NCBI RefSeq assembly: GCF_900104815.1
Contig: NZ_FNTD01000004.1
Span: 4,728,501 to 4,792,500 of the forward strand
Reading direction: 5' to 3'
Length of the DNA: 64,000 nt
Origin: Streptomyces misionensis
GTDB lineage: Bacteria; Actinomycetota; Actinomycetes; Streptomycetales; Streptomycetaceae
The notes under the pieces are model-generated. The model saw only the letters and a program-made list of their open reading frames with translations. It did not search any database and was not told the DNA's origin. The position numbers were made by a program, and so were the translations under genes. How positions within the stretch are numbered: position 1 is the stretch's first letter; every line of letters starts with the position of its first letter. Below are positions 36,338 through 46,425 of this stretch, piece after piece.

Positions 36338-38641
36338 TCAGCCCTCCGTCACCGTCACCTCGCAGCGCAGCCGCCGCTCCGTCCCCACCGCACGCACCGG
36401 CCCGGTCAGCCGCAGCCGCGTCCGGTGCCGGACGTCGGCGCTCGACGCGCTCAGGCGCAGCTCCAGATCGCCCGGCTCCACCACCCGCTCGCCCGTGCGG
36501 TCGGTGAAGGCCGACAGGTCGGGGTGGAAGTGGAAGGTGAGCCGGCGGGACTCGCCGGGGTCCAGCTCCACGCGCTGGTAACCGATCAGGCGGACGTCGG
36601 GCCGGGTCACCGAGGCCACCGGGTCGTGCAGATAGAGCTGGACGACCTCGGCCCCGGCGCGCTCGCCCGTGTTGCGCACGGTGAGCGAGAGGTCGTACGA
36701 ACCGTCGGTCGGCAGCTCCGCCTCGGGGCCGTGGACGTCCTCCCAGGCGAACGCGGTGTACGAACCGCCGTGGCCGAAGGGGTACAGCGGGGTCGGGTCC
36801 AGGTTGCTGACCTCGCCGGCCAGGCCCAGCGGGGGCTGGAGGTAGGTCCAGGGCTGGCCGCCCGGCCCGCGCGGCACGCTCACCGGGAGCCGGCCCGAGG
36901 GGTTCACCCGGCCGGACAGCACCCCGGCCAGCGCCGGGCCGCCCTCCTCGCCGGGGAAGAAGGCCTGGACGACCGCGCCGAGGCGGCCCTGCCAGCGGCC
37001 CAGCGCGTACGGGCGGCCGGTCAGCAGCACCAGCACGACCGGCACCCCCGTCTCGACCAGTGCGTCCAGCAACTCGGCCTGGACGCCCGGGAGTTCCAGG
37101 TCCTCCGCGTCGCAGCCCTCGCCCGAGGTGCCGCGTCCGAACAGCCCCGCCCGGTCGCCGAGGACGGCTACGCACACCTCCGCCTCCGTGGCCCGCGCCA
37201 CCGCCTCCGCGAACCCGGAGGTGTCCGGCTCGGAGACCCCGCAGCCCTCCGCGAACGTCACCTTGGCGTCCGGCAGTTCGGCCCGGAGGGCGTCCAGCAC
37301 GGTCGGGATGTCGATGCCCGTCTCCACCTCGGGGTGGTGGGTGAGCACATGGGACGGGAAGGAGTAGCAGCCCAGCATCGCCAGCGCGTCGGCGGCGCGC
37401 GGCCCGACCACCGCGATCCGCGCCTGCGGCGCCAGCGGCAGCACCTCGTCCGGGTTGTCCAGCAGCACCACCGACTCCTCGGCGAGCCGGCGCGCCAGCG
37501 CGCGGTTGCCGGCCGAGTCCAGGTCGATGTCCTCGCCGGTCTCCGGCGACCAGTCGGGGTCCAGCAGGCCCAGCTCGCACTTCTGGAGCAGCACCCGGCG
37601 CAGCGCCCGGTCCACCAGCGCCTCGGGCACCCGCCCCTCCCGCACGGCCGCCACCAGCGGCTTGCCGTAGCAGTTCAGGGTGGGCAGCTCGACGTCGATG
37701 CCCGCCTCCAGTGCCGCGTGCGCGGCCTCGGCGGGGTTGCCGGCCACCCGGTGCAGCGACTGGAGGAAGCCGATGCCGAAGTAGTCGGCGACGACCGTTC
37801 CGGTGAATCCCCACTCGTCGCGCAGCAGCCGGGTGAGCAGCGCGGGGTCCGCCGAGGCCGGGACGCCGTCCGTCTCGGTGTACGCGGCCATCACCGAGCG
37901 GGCCCCGCCCTCGCGCAGCGCCATCTCGAACGGCGGCAGCGTCACGTCGGTCATCTCCCGGGCGCCCGCCCGCACCGGCGCCAGATTGCGGGCGCCCGCC
38001 GAGGCCGCGTACCCGGCGAAGTGCTTGAGCGTGGCCACGATCCCGGCCGACTCCAGGCCCCGCACGTACGCCGCGCCGATCGTGCCGACCAGGTACGGGT
38101 CCTCGCCGATGGTCTCCTCCACCCGGCCCCAGCGCAGATCCCGGACCACGTCCAGGACGGGCGCCAGGCCCTGGTGGACGCCGACCGAGCGCAGGTCGTG
38201 GCCGATGCGCCCGCCCAGCTCCGCCACCAGGGCGGGGTCGAAGGTCGCGCCCCAGGCCAGCGGCACGGGGTACGCCGTCGCCCGCCACGCGGTGAAGCCC
38301 GCCAGACACTCCTCGTGGGCCACCGCCGGGATGCCGAAGCGGCTCGCCTCGGCGATCCGGCGCTGGGCGCGGGCCAGTGCCTGGGCGCCCAGCTCCGGGT
38401 CCACCGGGGCCGTGCCGAAGGAGCGGGTCAGCTGGCCGAGGCCGAGGGTGATCAGCTCGTCCCAGTCGTAGTCCGCGGTCATCTCGCGCTGGAGCGGCGC
38501 GACCCCGTCGCCGTCGGTGTCCGCGCCCACCCAGACGCCGTACAGCTGGGCGGTCTTCTCCTCCAGGGTCATCCGGGAGATCAGGTCGTCGACACGGGCG
38601 GCGGCGGGCAGCGCGGGGTCGCGCCAGGGGGCGGTGCTCAT
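36338..38641 (-). CDS. Glycoside hydrolase family 3 beta-glucosidase-like enzyme
   Basis: A 767-residue GH3 enzyme: catalytic barrel (residues about 20-340), the GH3 C-terminal sandwich (about 370-600) and a fibronectin-III-like end. The nucleophile Asp lies in VVADYFGIG, after SVMAAYTETDGVPASADPAL. No signal peptide is present (start MSTAPWRDPALPAAAR), so it should act in the cytoplasm on imported oligosaccharides. It follows the permease gene by 35 bases and is the last gene of the uptake operon. Beta-glucosidase or beta-xylosidase activity cannot be separated by eye. Confidence 0.92.
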   Translation of the reverse strand: MSTAPWRDPALPAAARVDDLISRMTLEEKTAQLYGVWVGADTDGDGVAPLQREMTADYDWDELITLGLGQLTRSFGTAPVDPELGAQALARAQRRIAEASRFGIPAVAHEECLAGFTAWRATAYPVPLAWGATFDPALVAELGGRIGHDLRSVGVHQGLAPVLDVVRDLRWGRVEETIGEDPYLVGTIGAAYVRGLESAGIVATLKHFAGYAASAGARNLAPVRAGAREMTDVTLPPFEMALREGGARSVMAAYTETDGVPASADPALLTRLLRDEWGFTGTVVADYFGIGFLQSLHRVAGNPAEAAHAALEAGIDVELPTLNCYGKPLVAAVREGRVPEALVDRALRRVLLQKCELGLLDPDWSPETGEDIDLDSAGNRALARRLAEESVVLLDNPDEVLPLAPQARIAVVGPRAADALAMLGCYSFPSHVLTHHPEVETGIDIPTVLDALRAELPDAKVTFAEGCGVSEPDTSGFAEAVARATEAEVCVAVLGDRAGLFGRGTSGEGCDAEDLELPGVQAELLDALVETGVPVVLVLLTGRPYALGRWQGRLGAVVQAFFPGEEGGPALAGVLSGRVNPSGRLPVSVPRGPGGQPWTYLQPPLGLAGEVSNLDPTPLYPFGHGGSYTAFAWEDVHGPEAELPTDGSYDLSLTVRNTGERAGAEVVQLYLHDPVASVTRPDVRLIGYQRVELDPGESRRLTFHFHPDLSAFTDRTGERVVEPGDLELRLSASSADVRHRTRLRLTGPVRAVGTERRLRCEVTVTEG

Positions 38642-38676
38642 GGAACTCCTGTCGGGGAAGGGGGACCGGTCGGCGA

Positions 38677-39576
38677 TCACTTGCCGCCGACGCCCATCAG
38701 GCCGCCCACCAGCGCGCGGCGGGCCACCAGGTAGACGGCGAAGATCGGGATGCCGGAGAGGACGACCGAGGCGAGCAGGGCGGGGATGTTCACGCCGAAC
38801 TGGCTCATGTAGTTGAACAGGCCGAGGGTCAGCACGCGCGGCCCCTCGGACTGGGTGAAGATCAGCGGGAAGAGGAAGCCGTTCCACGCCTGGAGCGCCG
38901 CGTAGATCACGACGGTGCTGATGCCGCCCTTGGACATCGGGATGACCAGCTGGAACAGCATCCGGGTGGGCGAGGCGCCGTCCAGGGCCATCGCCTCGTA
39001 CACCTCCTCGGAGATGTCCCGCATGGTGCCGGTGAGGACCAGGATGGCCACCGGCATCGCGAACGCGGCCGTCGGCAGGATGATCGCGAGCAGGCTGTCG
39101 TAGAGGTTCAGCTTGGTGATCATCAGGTACAGCGGTACGACGACCGCCTGCGCCGGGATGGCCACACCGAGCAGGAACAGCCGGAAGGCGGCCCCCGACC
39201 AGAAGCCGCGGGTTCGCACCGCGACGTAGGAGAGCGGTACGCACAGCACCAGCACGATCACCACGACGGCGGCGGCCGCCAGCACGGTGTTCCACAGCAG
39301 GTGGAAGAAGGAGTTGTGCAGCACCGTGTCGTAGTTGGACCAGGTCGGACTGCTGGGCGGCTTCAGGGCGTTGTGGCCCAGCGCCTGGTCCTGCGGGGTG
39401 AGCGAGGCCGAGATCATCGCGTAGATCGGGACGATGACGACGACCAGCCAGACGAAGGAGCCGAGGCCGGCCAGCGGATTGGGCCGCTGGGTCCAGTGCC
39501 GGCGGCGGCGCCCGTCCGGCCGGGCCGCGGGCGCGGCGCCGGTCTTCACGGGGTGGGGCAGCGTGTCGTGAGACAC
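38677..39576 (-). CDS. Sugar ABC transporter permease, MalG type
   Basis: The 299-residue protein has six transmembrane segments, a basic N-terminus and the EAA loop YEAMALDGASPTRMLFQLVI that contacts the ATPase. It follows the MalF-type permease gene by four bases. Confidence 0.93.
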   Translation of the reverse strand: MSHDTLPHPVKTGAAPAARPDGRRRRHWTQRPNPLAGLGSFVWLVVVIVPIYAMISASLTPQDQALGHNALKPPSSPTWSNYDTVLHNSFFHLLWNTVLAAAAVVVIVLVLCVPLSYVAVRTRGFWSGAAFRLFLLGVAIPAQAVVVPLYLMITKLNLYDSLLAIILPTAAFAMPVAILVLTGTMRDISEEVYEAMALDGASPTRMLFQLVIPMSKGGISTVVIYAALQAWNGFLFPLIFTQSEGPRVLTLGLFNYMSQFGVNIPALLASVVLSGIPIFAVYLVARRALVGGLMGVGGK

Positions 39577-39580
39577 CTCG

Positions 39581-40495
39581 TCACATTCCTTCCCGGGTGC
39601 TGCGCATCGCGCCGAAGCCGGACAGCCGGACCAGCAGCAGCGACAGCGCGGTCGCGGCCACCACCAGGAAGGAGGCGATGGCGCTGGCGTAGCCGAAGTC
39701 GTAGCTCTTGAAGCCGGCTTCGTACATCAGGTACGGCACGATCGCCGTGTCGGTGCCGGGGCCGCCCTGGGTGAGGATCAGGACGGTCTCGAAGTAGGTC
39801 AGCGAGCCGACCACCATCAGCACCCCGGAGGTGGTCGCGGTGTTGCGCAGCTGGGGGAGCGTGATGGAGAAGAACTGGCGCCAGCGGCCCGCACCGTCGA
39901 TGGCCGCCGCCTGGTAGAGGACCTCGGGGATCTGCCGGGCCCCGCCCTGGTAGATCAGGGTGTGGAAGGGGATGAACTGCCAGCCGCCGACGAACACGAT
40001 GGCGAGGAAGGCGCCGTTGGTCGAGCCGAGGGTGTCGCCGGGCATGATGCCGAAGTTGGGGTCGAGCAGGGCGTAGAACAGCAGCGAGATCGCCGTCGAG
40101 GACAGCAGGAACGGCACGAAGAAGACCGCCGACAGGATCGCGCGGTTGCGCTGCCTGCCCGCCGCCCAGACGCCGAGCAGCAGCGAGATCACCGTCTGGA
40201 AGGCCCAGCTGACCACCGTGAGCAGCACGGTGACCGTGAGGGACTGGGTGAGCCGGCCGTCGTCGAACAGCTTCTGCCAGTTGGCGAAGCCCACCGGCTG
40301 GGGGTTGCCCAGACCGTTCCACTTGGTGAAGGAGAGGCAGAAGGCCAGCACCATCGGGACGACGGCGAAGAACGCGAAGAACAGTACGGCGGGCAGGGCC
40401 AGGGCGGCGTGCGGGCGGCCCGCGTTCGCCCCGGCCCCGCGCCGCGGGCGGCCCGCGCCGGTGCGCGAGCCGCCCTTCGTGACGGTGTCGCTCAC
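39581..40495 (-). CDS. Sugar ABC transporter permease, MalF type
   Basis: The 304-residue protein has six transmembrane segments and the EAA loop [20 protein letters not shown]. The GTG start overlaps the stop of the binding-protein gene by four bases. An Arg/Gly-rich N-terminus of about 25 residues precedes the first segment. Confidence 0.93.
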   Translation of the reverse strand: MSDTVTKGGSRTGAGRPRRGAGANAGRPHAALALPAVLFFAFFAVVPMVLAFCLSFTKWNGLGNPQPVGFANWQKLFDDGRLTQSLTVTVLLTVVSWAFQTVISLLLGVWAAGRQRNRAILSAVFFVPFLLSSTAISLLFYALLDPNFGIMPGDTLGSTNGAFLAIVFVGGWQFIPFHTLIYQGGARQIPEVLYQAAAIDGAGRWRQFFSITLPQLRNTATTSGVLMVVGSLTYFETVLILTQGGPGTDTAIVPYLMYEAGFKSYDFGYASAIASFLVVAATALSLLLVRLSGFGAMRSTREGM

Positions 40496-41829
40496 TTCAG
40501 CCCCTGGAGCGCCGACACGAACTGGCTCGGCGAGGACTTGCCGACGAACAGCTTGTTGACCTCGGTGAGCATCGGCGTCGACACGTTCGGGTCGACGGCC
40601 TGGTCCCAGCTCAGCGTGAACGCCGGCGCCTGCTGCACCATCTGGTACTGGAACTTGGCGAACACGGGGTTCGGCGAGGCGTCGAGCAGCTTCTCGGCGT
40701 TGGCCGTGGTCGGGATGGCGCCGATGGCGACCAGCTCCTTGGCGTACGTCTGCGAGGCGCAGTCGCGCAGGAAGGCGAACGCGGCGTCCTTGTTGGACGT
40801 ACGGGCGTTGACCGACCAGTAGTTGGTGGGGTTGCCGACGACGTTGCGGATGTCGCCCGCGCCGCCCTCGACCGTCGGGAACGCGGTCCAGCCCAGCTCC
40901 TTGCGGGCGAAGTCCGGGAACTTGCCGAGCTGGGTGTTGTACTCCCAGGAGCCCATCAGGTGCATCGCGGCCTTGCCCTTGGCGAACACGGCCGGGGCGC
41001 CGCCGTTGGTGTAGGCGACCGAGCTGAAGCCCTTGCCGAAGGCGCCGTCGTCGACGAGTTCCTTGACCGTCTGGGCGGCCTTGAGGACGGCCGGGTCGCC
41101 CCAGCCGGAGGCGTCGCCGTTCTTGATCCGGTCGAAGACCTGGGGGCCGCCGATCCGGTCGACCAGGTACTCCAGCCACATCAGCTCGGGCCAGATGTCC
41201 GCGCCGCCCAGCGCGAAGGGGGTGATCCCGGCCCGCTTGAGCTTCTTGTTGATGTCGAGCAGCTGGTCCCAGGTGGTGGGCGGCTGGAGCTTCTGCTCGG
41301 CGAAGAGGGTCTTGTTGTAGAAGAGGATCACGGGCTGCATGCCGCGCATCGGTATGCCGTACTTGCGGCCGCCCAGGCCGCCCGCCGTGAGCACCGAGGG
41401 CAGGAAGCCGTTCTTCAGGACCGGGTCCGACTCAATGACGTCGGTGAGGTCCACCAGCTGCTTGGCGTCCCGGTATGCCTTGATGGAGCCGCCGCCCCAG
41501 TTGAAGAAGACGTCCGGGGCGTTGGGGGAGCCCATCGCGGTGCGCAGCTTCGTCGGGTACTCCGAGCCGGGCACCTTCTCCAGCTTGATCTTGCCCTTGG
41601 CCTTCTTCGCGGCGGCCGACGCGTTGAACCGGTCGATCGCCTGGACCTGGACCTTGGCGTCGCCGTCGCCGTACACGAAGGCGGTGAGGGTGCCCCCGCC
41701 CCCGGAACCCCCGGAGGAGCCGCAGGCCGTGAGTCCGGCAGTTCCGGCGGTGACGAGTGTGGTGGCGCCGGCGCCGAGCACCCAGCGCCTGCTGAACATG
41801 TGCCCGCCGTTGGACGTGGTGGACTCCAT
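40492..41829 (-). CDS. Sugar-binding lipoprotein of an ABC transporter
   Basis: A 445-residue family 1 solute-binding protein. The signal peptide has a twin-arginine motif (SRRWVLGAG) and ends in a lipobox (GLTAC), so it is probably a Tat-exported lipoprotein. The mature part starts with a Gly/Ser linker and has the expected mixed alpha/beta pattern with several Trp-rich segments. Start 41829 (MESTTSNGG) is used; 41799 (MFSRR) is possible. The GH3 enzyme downstream suggests a beta-linked oligosaccharide as ligand. Confidence 0.92.
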   Translation of the reverse strand: MESTTSNGGHMFSRRWVLGAGATTLVTAGTAGLTACGSSGGSGGGGTLTAFVYGDGDAKVQVQAIDRFNASAAAKKAKGKIKLEKVPGSEYPTKLRTAMGSPNAPDVFFNWGGGSIKAYRDAKQLVDLTDVIESDPVLKNGFLPSVLTAGGLGGRKYGIPMRGMQPVILFYNKTLFAEQKLQPPTTWDQLLDINKKLKRAGITPFALGGADIWPELMWLEYLVDRIGGPQVFDRIKNGDASGWGDPAVLKAAQTVKELVDDGAFGKGFSSVAYTNGGAPAVFAKGKAAMHLMGSWEYNTQLGKFPDFARKELGWTAFPTVEGGAGDIRNVVGNPTNYWSVNARTSNKDAAFAFLRDCASQTYAKELVAIGAIPTTANAEKLLDASPNPVFAKFQYQMVQQAPAFTLSWDQAVDPNVSTPMLTEVNKLFVGKSSPSQFVSALQGLK

Positions 41830-41870
41830 TGACCCTGGCCTCTCGCAATATTTCGAGTGAGGTTCCGAAT

Positions 41871-41881
41871 GTTCCGGGAAC
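41871..41881. promoter_or_regulatory. Candidate operator between the sugar operon and lacI-type gene
   Basis: GTTCCGGGAAC is a perfect 11-bp palindrome about the central G, placed between the divergent starts (41829 and 41936). A related half-site pattern (AATATTTCG) lies 20 bases to the left. Binding by the adjacent LacI-type protein is inferred from position. Confidence 0.4.
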
Positions 41882-41922
41882 GTATGGCGGAACAGGGGGT
41901 TCGTCAAGGGGTCGCGCAGGGA

Positions 41923-41928
41923 TACGAT
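41923..41928 (+). promoter_or_regulatory. -10 box for leaderless LacI-type regulator mRNA
   Basis: TACGAT ends seven bases before the ATG at 41936; TTCGTC 17 bases upstream (41900-41905) is a weak -35. Confidence 0.5.
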
Positions 41929-41935
41929 CGCGGAC

Positions 41936-42970
41936 ATGAAGCCTGGGAAGCCCGCAGAAGCGCAGACCGCGACGCTCGCCGAGATCGCCCGAGAGGCCGG
42001 GGTCTCCGCTCCGACTGTTTCGAAGGTCCTCAACGGCAGAGCCGATGTCGCACCGTCGACCCGTACCCGCGTCGAGGAGCTGCTGCGCACCCACGGCTAC
42101 CGGCGCCGGCGCGCCGAGGCATCCCGCTCGCCGCTGATCGACCTGGTCTTCCACGAGCTGGAGAGCGCCTGGGCGATGGAGGTCATCCGGGGCGTGGAGA
42201 ACGTGGCGCAGTCGGCCGGGCTCAGCGTGGTGCTGTCCGAGTCCGCCGGGCGGCTCACCCCCGGGCGCTCCTGGGCCGACCAGGTCGCCGCCCGCCGCCC
42301 GCACGGGGTGGTGCTGGTCCTGTCCGAACTGGACGCGGGCCAGCAGGCGTTGCTGACCAGCAGGTCCATCCCGTTCGTGGTGGTGGACCCGGCCGGCGAC
42401 CCGGGTCCGGACGTGCCGTCCATCGGCGCCACCAACTGGCAGGGCGGTCTGGCCGCCACCCGCCATCTGGTCGAGCTGGGACACACCCGGATCGGCGCCA
42501 TCAGCGGGCCCACCCGGATGATGTGCAGCCGCGCCCGGATCGACGGCTACCGCGCCGCCATGGAGACGGCCGGGCTGCCCGTCGACCCCTCGCTCGTCCT
42601 GGACGGGGACTTCCACCACGAGGCCGGCTACCGCCTGGGCCTGGAGCTGCTGCGCCGCCCCGACCGGCCCACCGCGATCTTCGCCGGCAACGACCTCCAG
42701 GCCCTGGGCCTCTACGAGGCCGCCCGCGAGCTGGGGCTGCGCATCCCCGAGGACCTCAGCGTGGTCGGCTTCGACGACCTGCCGGTGGCCCGCTGGGTGG
42801 GCCCGCCGCTGACGACCGTGCGGCAGCCGCTGACCGAGATGGCCGAGGCGGCGGCCAGGCTGGTGCTCGAACTGGGCAGCGCGCAGGAGGAACGGGCGGC
42901 CACCCGGCTGGAGTTGGCCACGAGCCTGGTGGTGCGGTCGAGCACGGCACCGGTGCGGCCGGCGGAGTGA
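41936..42970 (+). CDS. LacI-family transcriptional regulator
   Basis: A 344-residue regulator with the N-terminal helix-turn-helix ([20 protein letters not shown], residues about 13-32), hinge helix and a periplasmic-binding-like sensor domain ([20 protein letters not shown]). Divergent placement makes it the likely repressor of the sugar ABC/GH3 operon. Confidence 0.93.
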   Translation: MKPGKPAEAQTATLAEIAREAGVSAPTVSKVLNGRADVAPSTRTRVEELLRTHGYRRRRAEASRSPLIDLVFHELESAWAMEVIRGVENVAQSAGLSVVLSESAGRLTPGRSWADQVAARRPHGVVLVLSELDAGQQALLTSRSIPFVVVDPAGDPGPDVPSIGATNWQGGLAATRHLVELGHTRIGAISGPTRMMCSRARIDGYRAAMETAGLPVDPSLVLDGDFHHEAGYRLGLELLRRPDRPTAIFAGNDLQALGLYEAARELGLRIPEDLSVVGFDDLPVARWVGPPLTTVRQPLTEMAEAAARLVLELGSAQEERAATRLELATSLVVRSSTAPVRPAE

Positions 42971-43069
42971 CCGAAATTTTCGGCTCCGGTACCGGGGCGC
43001 CTCCATGAGAATTCCGGAAGAAAACCAAATCGTGATGCTTCAGCTAACGGTCCGCTAATAATTCGGACT

Positions 43070-43075
43070 TACGTT
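43070..43075 (+). promoter_or_regulatory. -10 box for leaderless LCP-family mRNA
   Basis: TACGTT ends six bases before the GTG at 43082. A GTCCG/CGGAC inverted repeat spans about 43051-43067 just upstream. Confidence 0.45.
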
Positions 43076-43081
43076 CCTGTC

Positions 43082-44131
43082 GTGACGCGACACGAGGAGC
43101 ACGGCGACGCGGAGATACGCGTGCGCCGGCGATCGAGAACGCTGCGGATCGCCGGTCTGACCCTGGCGACCGCCCTGGTGCTGGCCACGGCCACCGCGGG
43201 CTATGCGTACTGGCATCTCAACCACAACATCACAAGCGTCGACATCAACAGCGCGCTCGGCGACGACCGTCCGGCGCCCGCACCGGCCCCGAGCGCGTCC
43301 TCGGCCGCCGCGCCGCTCCCGTCCGGCCCCCTGAACATCCTGGTCCTCGGCTCGGACTCGCGCAGCGGCGAGGCCGACAAGGAACTGGGCGGCGGCGACA
43401 GCGAGGGTGCCCGCTCGGACACCGCGATGGTGGTGCACATCGACGCGGGCCGCACCGCCGCCACCGTGGTCAGCATCCCGCGCGACACCCTCGTCACCCG
43501 CCCGTCCTGTCCGCTGCCCTCCGGGGGCACTACGGCGGTGGCGTACGGCTCCATGTTCAACAGCGCCTTCTCGGTGGGCGGTCCGGTGTGCGCGGTGAAG
43601 ACGGTCGAGTCGGTCACCGGGGTGCGCATGGACCACTTCGTCGAGATCGACTTCGCCGGTTTCGCGAGGCTGGTGGACGCGCTCGGCGGGGTCGACGTCA
43701 CCACGGGCCAGGACATCGACGACGACAAGAGCCACCTCCATCTGAAGGCGGGCCCCCACCACCTCGACGGCAAGCAGGCGCTGGCCCTCGCGCGCACCCG
43801 GCACGGCATCGGCGACGGCAGCGACCTGGGCCGCATAGGTCTCCAACAGCTCCTGGTGAAGGCCCTGTTGGAACAGATCTCCGGCACGGACCTGCTCGCC
43901 GACCCGGCCAAGCTCTACCAGGTCGCCGACGCGGTCACCGCGAGCATCACCACCGACACCGGCCTGGACTCGCTCGCCGAACTGACCAGCCTGGGCAAGA
44001 GCCTGAAGGGGCTGAGCGCCGACCACGTGAAGACGGTGATGATGCCGGTCGTCCAGGCGCCCTCGGACCCCAACCGGGTGATCGCGAAGGAGCCGGACGC
44101 ACAGGACCTGTGGGAGTCCCTGCGCCGCTGA
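43082..44131 (+). CDS. LytR-CpsA-Psr (LCP) family protein
   Basis: LCP proteins attach teichoic acids or other glycopolymers to peptidoglycan. The 349-residue protein has a basic cytoplasmic start, one transmembrane segment (LTLATALVLATATAGYAYWH) and the LCP domain (NILVLGSDSR, DTAMVVHID, SIPRDTLV, DGKQALALARTRHG). The conserved Arg and Asp residues that bind polyprenyl pyrophosphate are present. It stands alone with its own promoter. Confidence 0.92.
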   Translation: MTRHEEHGDAEIRVRRRSRTLRIAGLTLATALVLATATAGYAYWHLNHNITSVDINSALGDDRPAPAPAPSASSAAAPLPSGPLNILVLGSDSRSGEADKELGGGDSEGARSDTAMVVHIDAGRTAATVVSIPRDTLVTRPSCPLPSGGTTAVAYGSMFNSAFSVGGPVCAVKTVESVTGVRMDHFVEIDFAGFARLVDALGGVDVTTGQDIDDDKSHLHLKAGPHHLDGKQALALARTRHGIGDGSDLGRIGLQQLLVKALLEQISGTDLLADPAKLYQVADAVTASITTDTGLDSLAELTSLGKSLKGLSADHVKTVMMPVVQAPSDPNRVIAKEPDAQDLWESLRR

Positions 44132-44160
44132 CCAAGTGACCGGGGGCCTGCCGGGGGACG

Positions 44161-44179
44161 CGGGCCGCCGAGCGGCCCG
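44161..44179. terminator. Hairpin between converging LCP and methyltransferase genes
   Basis: CGGGCCGC and GCGGCCCG pair around a CGA loop, directly before the stop of the opposite gene. Confidence 0.6.
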
Positions 44180-45373
44180 TCAGGGGGCCGCCGGTGGCCG
44201 GGCGGGCCCGCCGATCAGCATCGTGGGCGCGCCCGCCACCCGGGTCAGGAACACCGTCGCCGCGTTCGGCCCCTGCGGCTTGACCTTGCGGCGCAGCTCT
44301 TCCGGCTCGACCGCCGACCCCCGCTTCTTCACGGTCAGCGTGCCGACCTCGCGCTCGCGCAGCAGCGCCTTCAGCTTCTTCACGTTGAAGGGGAGCCGGT
44401 CGGTGATCTCGTAGGCGGTGGCGTACGGCGTGGGGTGCAGCGCGTCGGCGGTGATGTAGGCGATGGTCTCGTCCAGGAGCCCCCCGCCGACCTCCTGCGC
44501 CACCTCGGCGACCAGGTGCGCGCGGATCACGGCGCCGTCCGGCTCGTACAAGTACGGCCCGACCGGCCGGACTTCGGGGTCCGGCAGCCCCCGTCCGAGC
44601 AGTGTGCGCGGGCCGGGCAGCAGGGTGGCGCGCACCGCGCCCGGCGACCCGGTGCCGAACCAGAACACCGCCTCCTTCACGTCGCCGCCGTCGGAGATCC
44701 ACTCGGCCTCGGCCTCCGGGGGCACCGCCTCGTGCGGCACGCCCGGGGCGATCTTCAGCGCGGCGTGCGGGGCCCGGCGCGCGGCGGACACCGCCCACGA
44801 CAGGGGCGGCGAGTACGCCTCGGGATCGAAGATCCGCCCGCCGCCCCGCGCCGAGGTGCCCCGTCGCGCGGGATCGACGAACACGGCGTCGTACCCGCCG
44901 GTGTCCACCTCGGTGACGTCGGCCTCGCGCACCTCGATCAGGTCGGCGAGCCCGAGGGCCTCGGCGTTCGCCCGCGCCACGGCCGCCGTCAGCGGGTCCC
45001 GGTCCACGGCGAGCACCCGGATGCCGGCCCGCGCCAGCGCGATGGCGTCCCCGCCGATCCCGCAGCACAGGTCCGCCACCGAGGTCACCCCGAGATCGGT
45101 CAGCCGCCGCGCCCGGTACGCCGCCACACCGGCCCGCGTCGACTGCTCGACCCCGTTCGGGGTGAAGAACATCCGCTCCGCGTCCGCCTTCGCGAACTTG
45201 GCCGCCGCCCGCTGCCGCAGCCGGGCCTGGCCGAGCGCGGCCGACACCAGTGCGGCCGGGTGGTCGCGGCGCAACCGGGTGGCGACGGCCAGTTCGTCGG
45301 CCGGGGCGGTGTCGCGGACCTCTTCAAGGAGGGCCCGGCCTTCGGGGGTGAGGAGGGGAGCGAGGTCGTTCAC
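44180..45373 (-). CDS. Class I SAM-dependent methyltransferase
   Basis: A 397-residue protein. The SAM-binding motif is VADLCCGIGGDAIALARAG (about residues 98-116), followed by VDRDPLTAAVARAN and the VFVDPARRG segment, which recalls THUMP-like RNA methyltransferases. The C-terminal part is basic (VKKRGSAVEPEELRRKVKPQ). An upstream ATG at 45466 would add 31 Arg-rich residues and share its CATG with the opposite start, so the GTG at 45373 is preferred. Confidence 0.85.
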   Translation of the reverse strand: MNDLAPLLTPEGRALLEEVRDTAPADELAVATRLRRDHPAALVSAALGQARLRQRAAAKFAKADAERMFFTPNGVEQSTRAGVAAYRARRLTDLGVTSVADLCCGIGGDAIALARAGIRVLAVDRDPLTAAVARANAEALGLADLIEVREADVTEVDTGGYDAVFVDPARRGTSARGGGRIFDPEAYSPPLSWAVSAARRAPHAALKIAPGVPHEAVPPEAEAEWISDGGDVKEAVFWFGTGSPGAVRATLLPGPRTLLGRGLPDPEVRPVGPYLYEPDGAVIRAHLVAEVAQEVGGGLLDETIAYITADALHPTPYATAYEITDRLPFNVKKLKALLREREVGTLTVKKRGSAVEPEELRRKVKPQGPNAATVFLTRVAGAPTMLIGGPARPPAAP

Positions 45374-45464
45374 CGGGTCATTGTGGGCCAGTCGGTGGAT
45401 GGTGCGCCTCCGGGCGGCGTTGTCGGCCGGGGTGCGGGGGTGGGGCCTGCGAAGATCCAGCACC

Positions 45465-46406
45465 ATGCGACTAGTAGTACAAAATGACAAAAATCGGGTA
45501 CGGGGCGGTCGGAGCCGGTCGCGCGGGCGGGGCCTCGCCCTCGGCTGCGGCGCCGCGGTCCTCGCCTCCACCGCCCTCGTCACCGGCTGCTCCGACGCCG
45601 GTTCCCACGCCTCGCGCCCGGCCGCGGGCCAGGGCGGCGCCGCCGCCCACGCCCCGGACGCCCGCGCCGCCCGGGCCGCGGAACACGCCCGGCTGGTCGC
45701 CGCGGCCAAGAGGTGGGGCCTGGACGAGGTCCCGCTCACGCCCCCGCCGCCACCCGCGAAGAAGCCCCGCATCACCGCGCGCGCGGGCTTCGAGGTGGAC
45801 CACCAGGAGGACTGGGACCTGCCCCCCGTCTTCACGACCGTCCCCACCACCGACAAGGTCGTCTTCCTCACCATCGACGACGGCTCGGAGAAGGACCCCC
45901 GGTTCCTGGAGATGATGCGGGACCTGAAGGTCCCCTACACCGCGTTCCTCAGCGACTACCTGGTCAAGGACGACTACGGCTACTTCCGCAAGGCCCAGTC
46001 CTACGGCAACTCCGTCAACAACCACACCCTGCACCACCCCTACCTGCCGGGGCTGTCCTACGACGAGCAGAGGCACGAGATCTGCGACATGCAGGACATC
46101 ATGCGCAAGCAGTACGGCAAGCGCCCCACGCTCTTCCGCCCGCCCTACGGCAACTACAACCAGGACACCCTGGTCGCCGCCAAGTCCTGCGGCATCAAGT
46201 ACGCGCCGATCTGGAACGAGGAGGTCTACGTCGACCACTGGGAGTTCCGCGAGGACGACCAGCAACTGCGCCGCGGCGACATCGTGCTCACCCACTTCCG
46301 GGGCCGCGGCGACTGGGACGGCACGATGGTCGACGACATGCGCCGCTTCCTCAACAAGGTCACCCGCGAGGGCTATGCCGTGGCCCGCCTGGAGGACTAC
46401 CTGTGA
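45465..46406 (+). CDS. Polysaccharide deacetylase-family lipoprotein
   Basis: A 313-residue lipoprotein with lipobox ALVTGC (Cys42). The NodB domain has the metal site: Asp pair TIDDGS (D138, D139), His pair NHTLHHP (H187, H191), RPPYG (about 225-229) and the late VLTHF. Members deacetylate GlcNAc-containing polymers such as peptidoglycan or chitin. A paralog follows 19 bases after its stop. Confidence 0.92.
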   Translation: MRLVVQNDKNRVRGGRSRSRGRGLALGCGAAVLASTALVTGCSDAGSHASRPAAGQGGAAAHAPDARAARAAEHARLVAAAKRWGLDEVPLTPPPPPAKKPRITARAGFEVDHQEDWDLPPVFTTVPTTDKVVFLTIDDGSEKDPRFLEMMRDLKVPYTAFLSDYLVKDDYGYFRKAQSYGNSVNNHTLHHPYLPGLSYDEQRHEICDMQDIMRKQYGKRPTLFRPPYGNYNQDTLVAAKSCGIKYAPIWNEEVYVDHWEFREDDQQLRRGDIVLTHFRGRGDWDGTMVDDMRRFLNKVTREGYAVARLEDYL

Positions 46407-46425
46407 GCCGGCCGGGGGACCCCAG

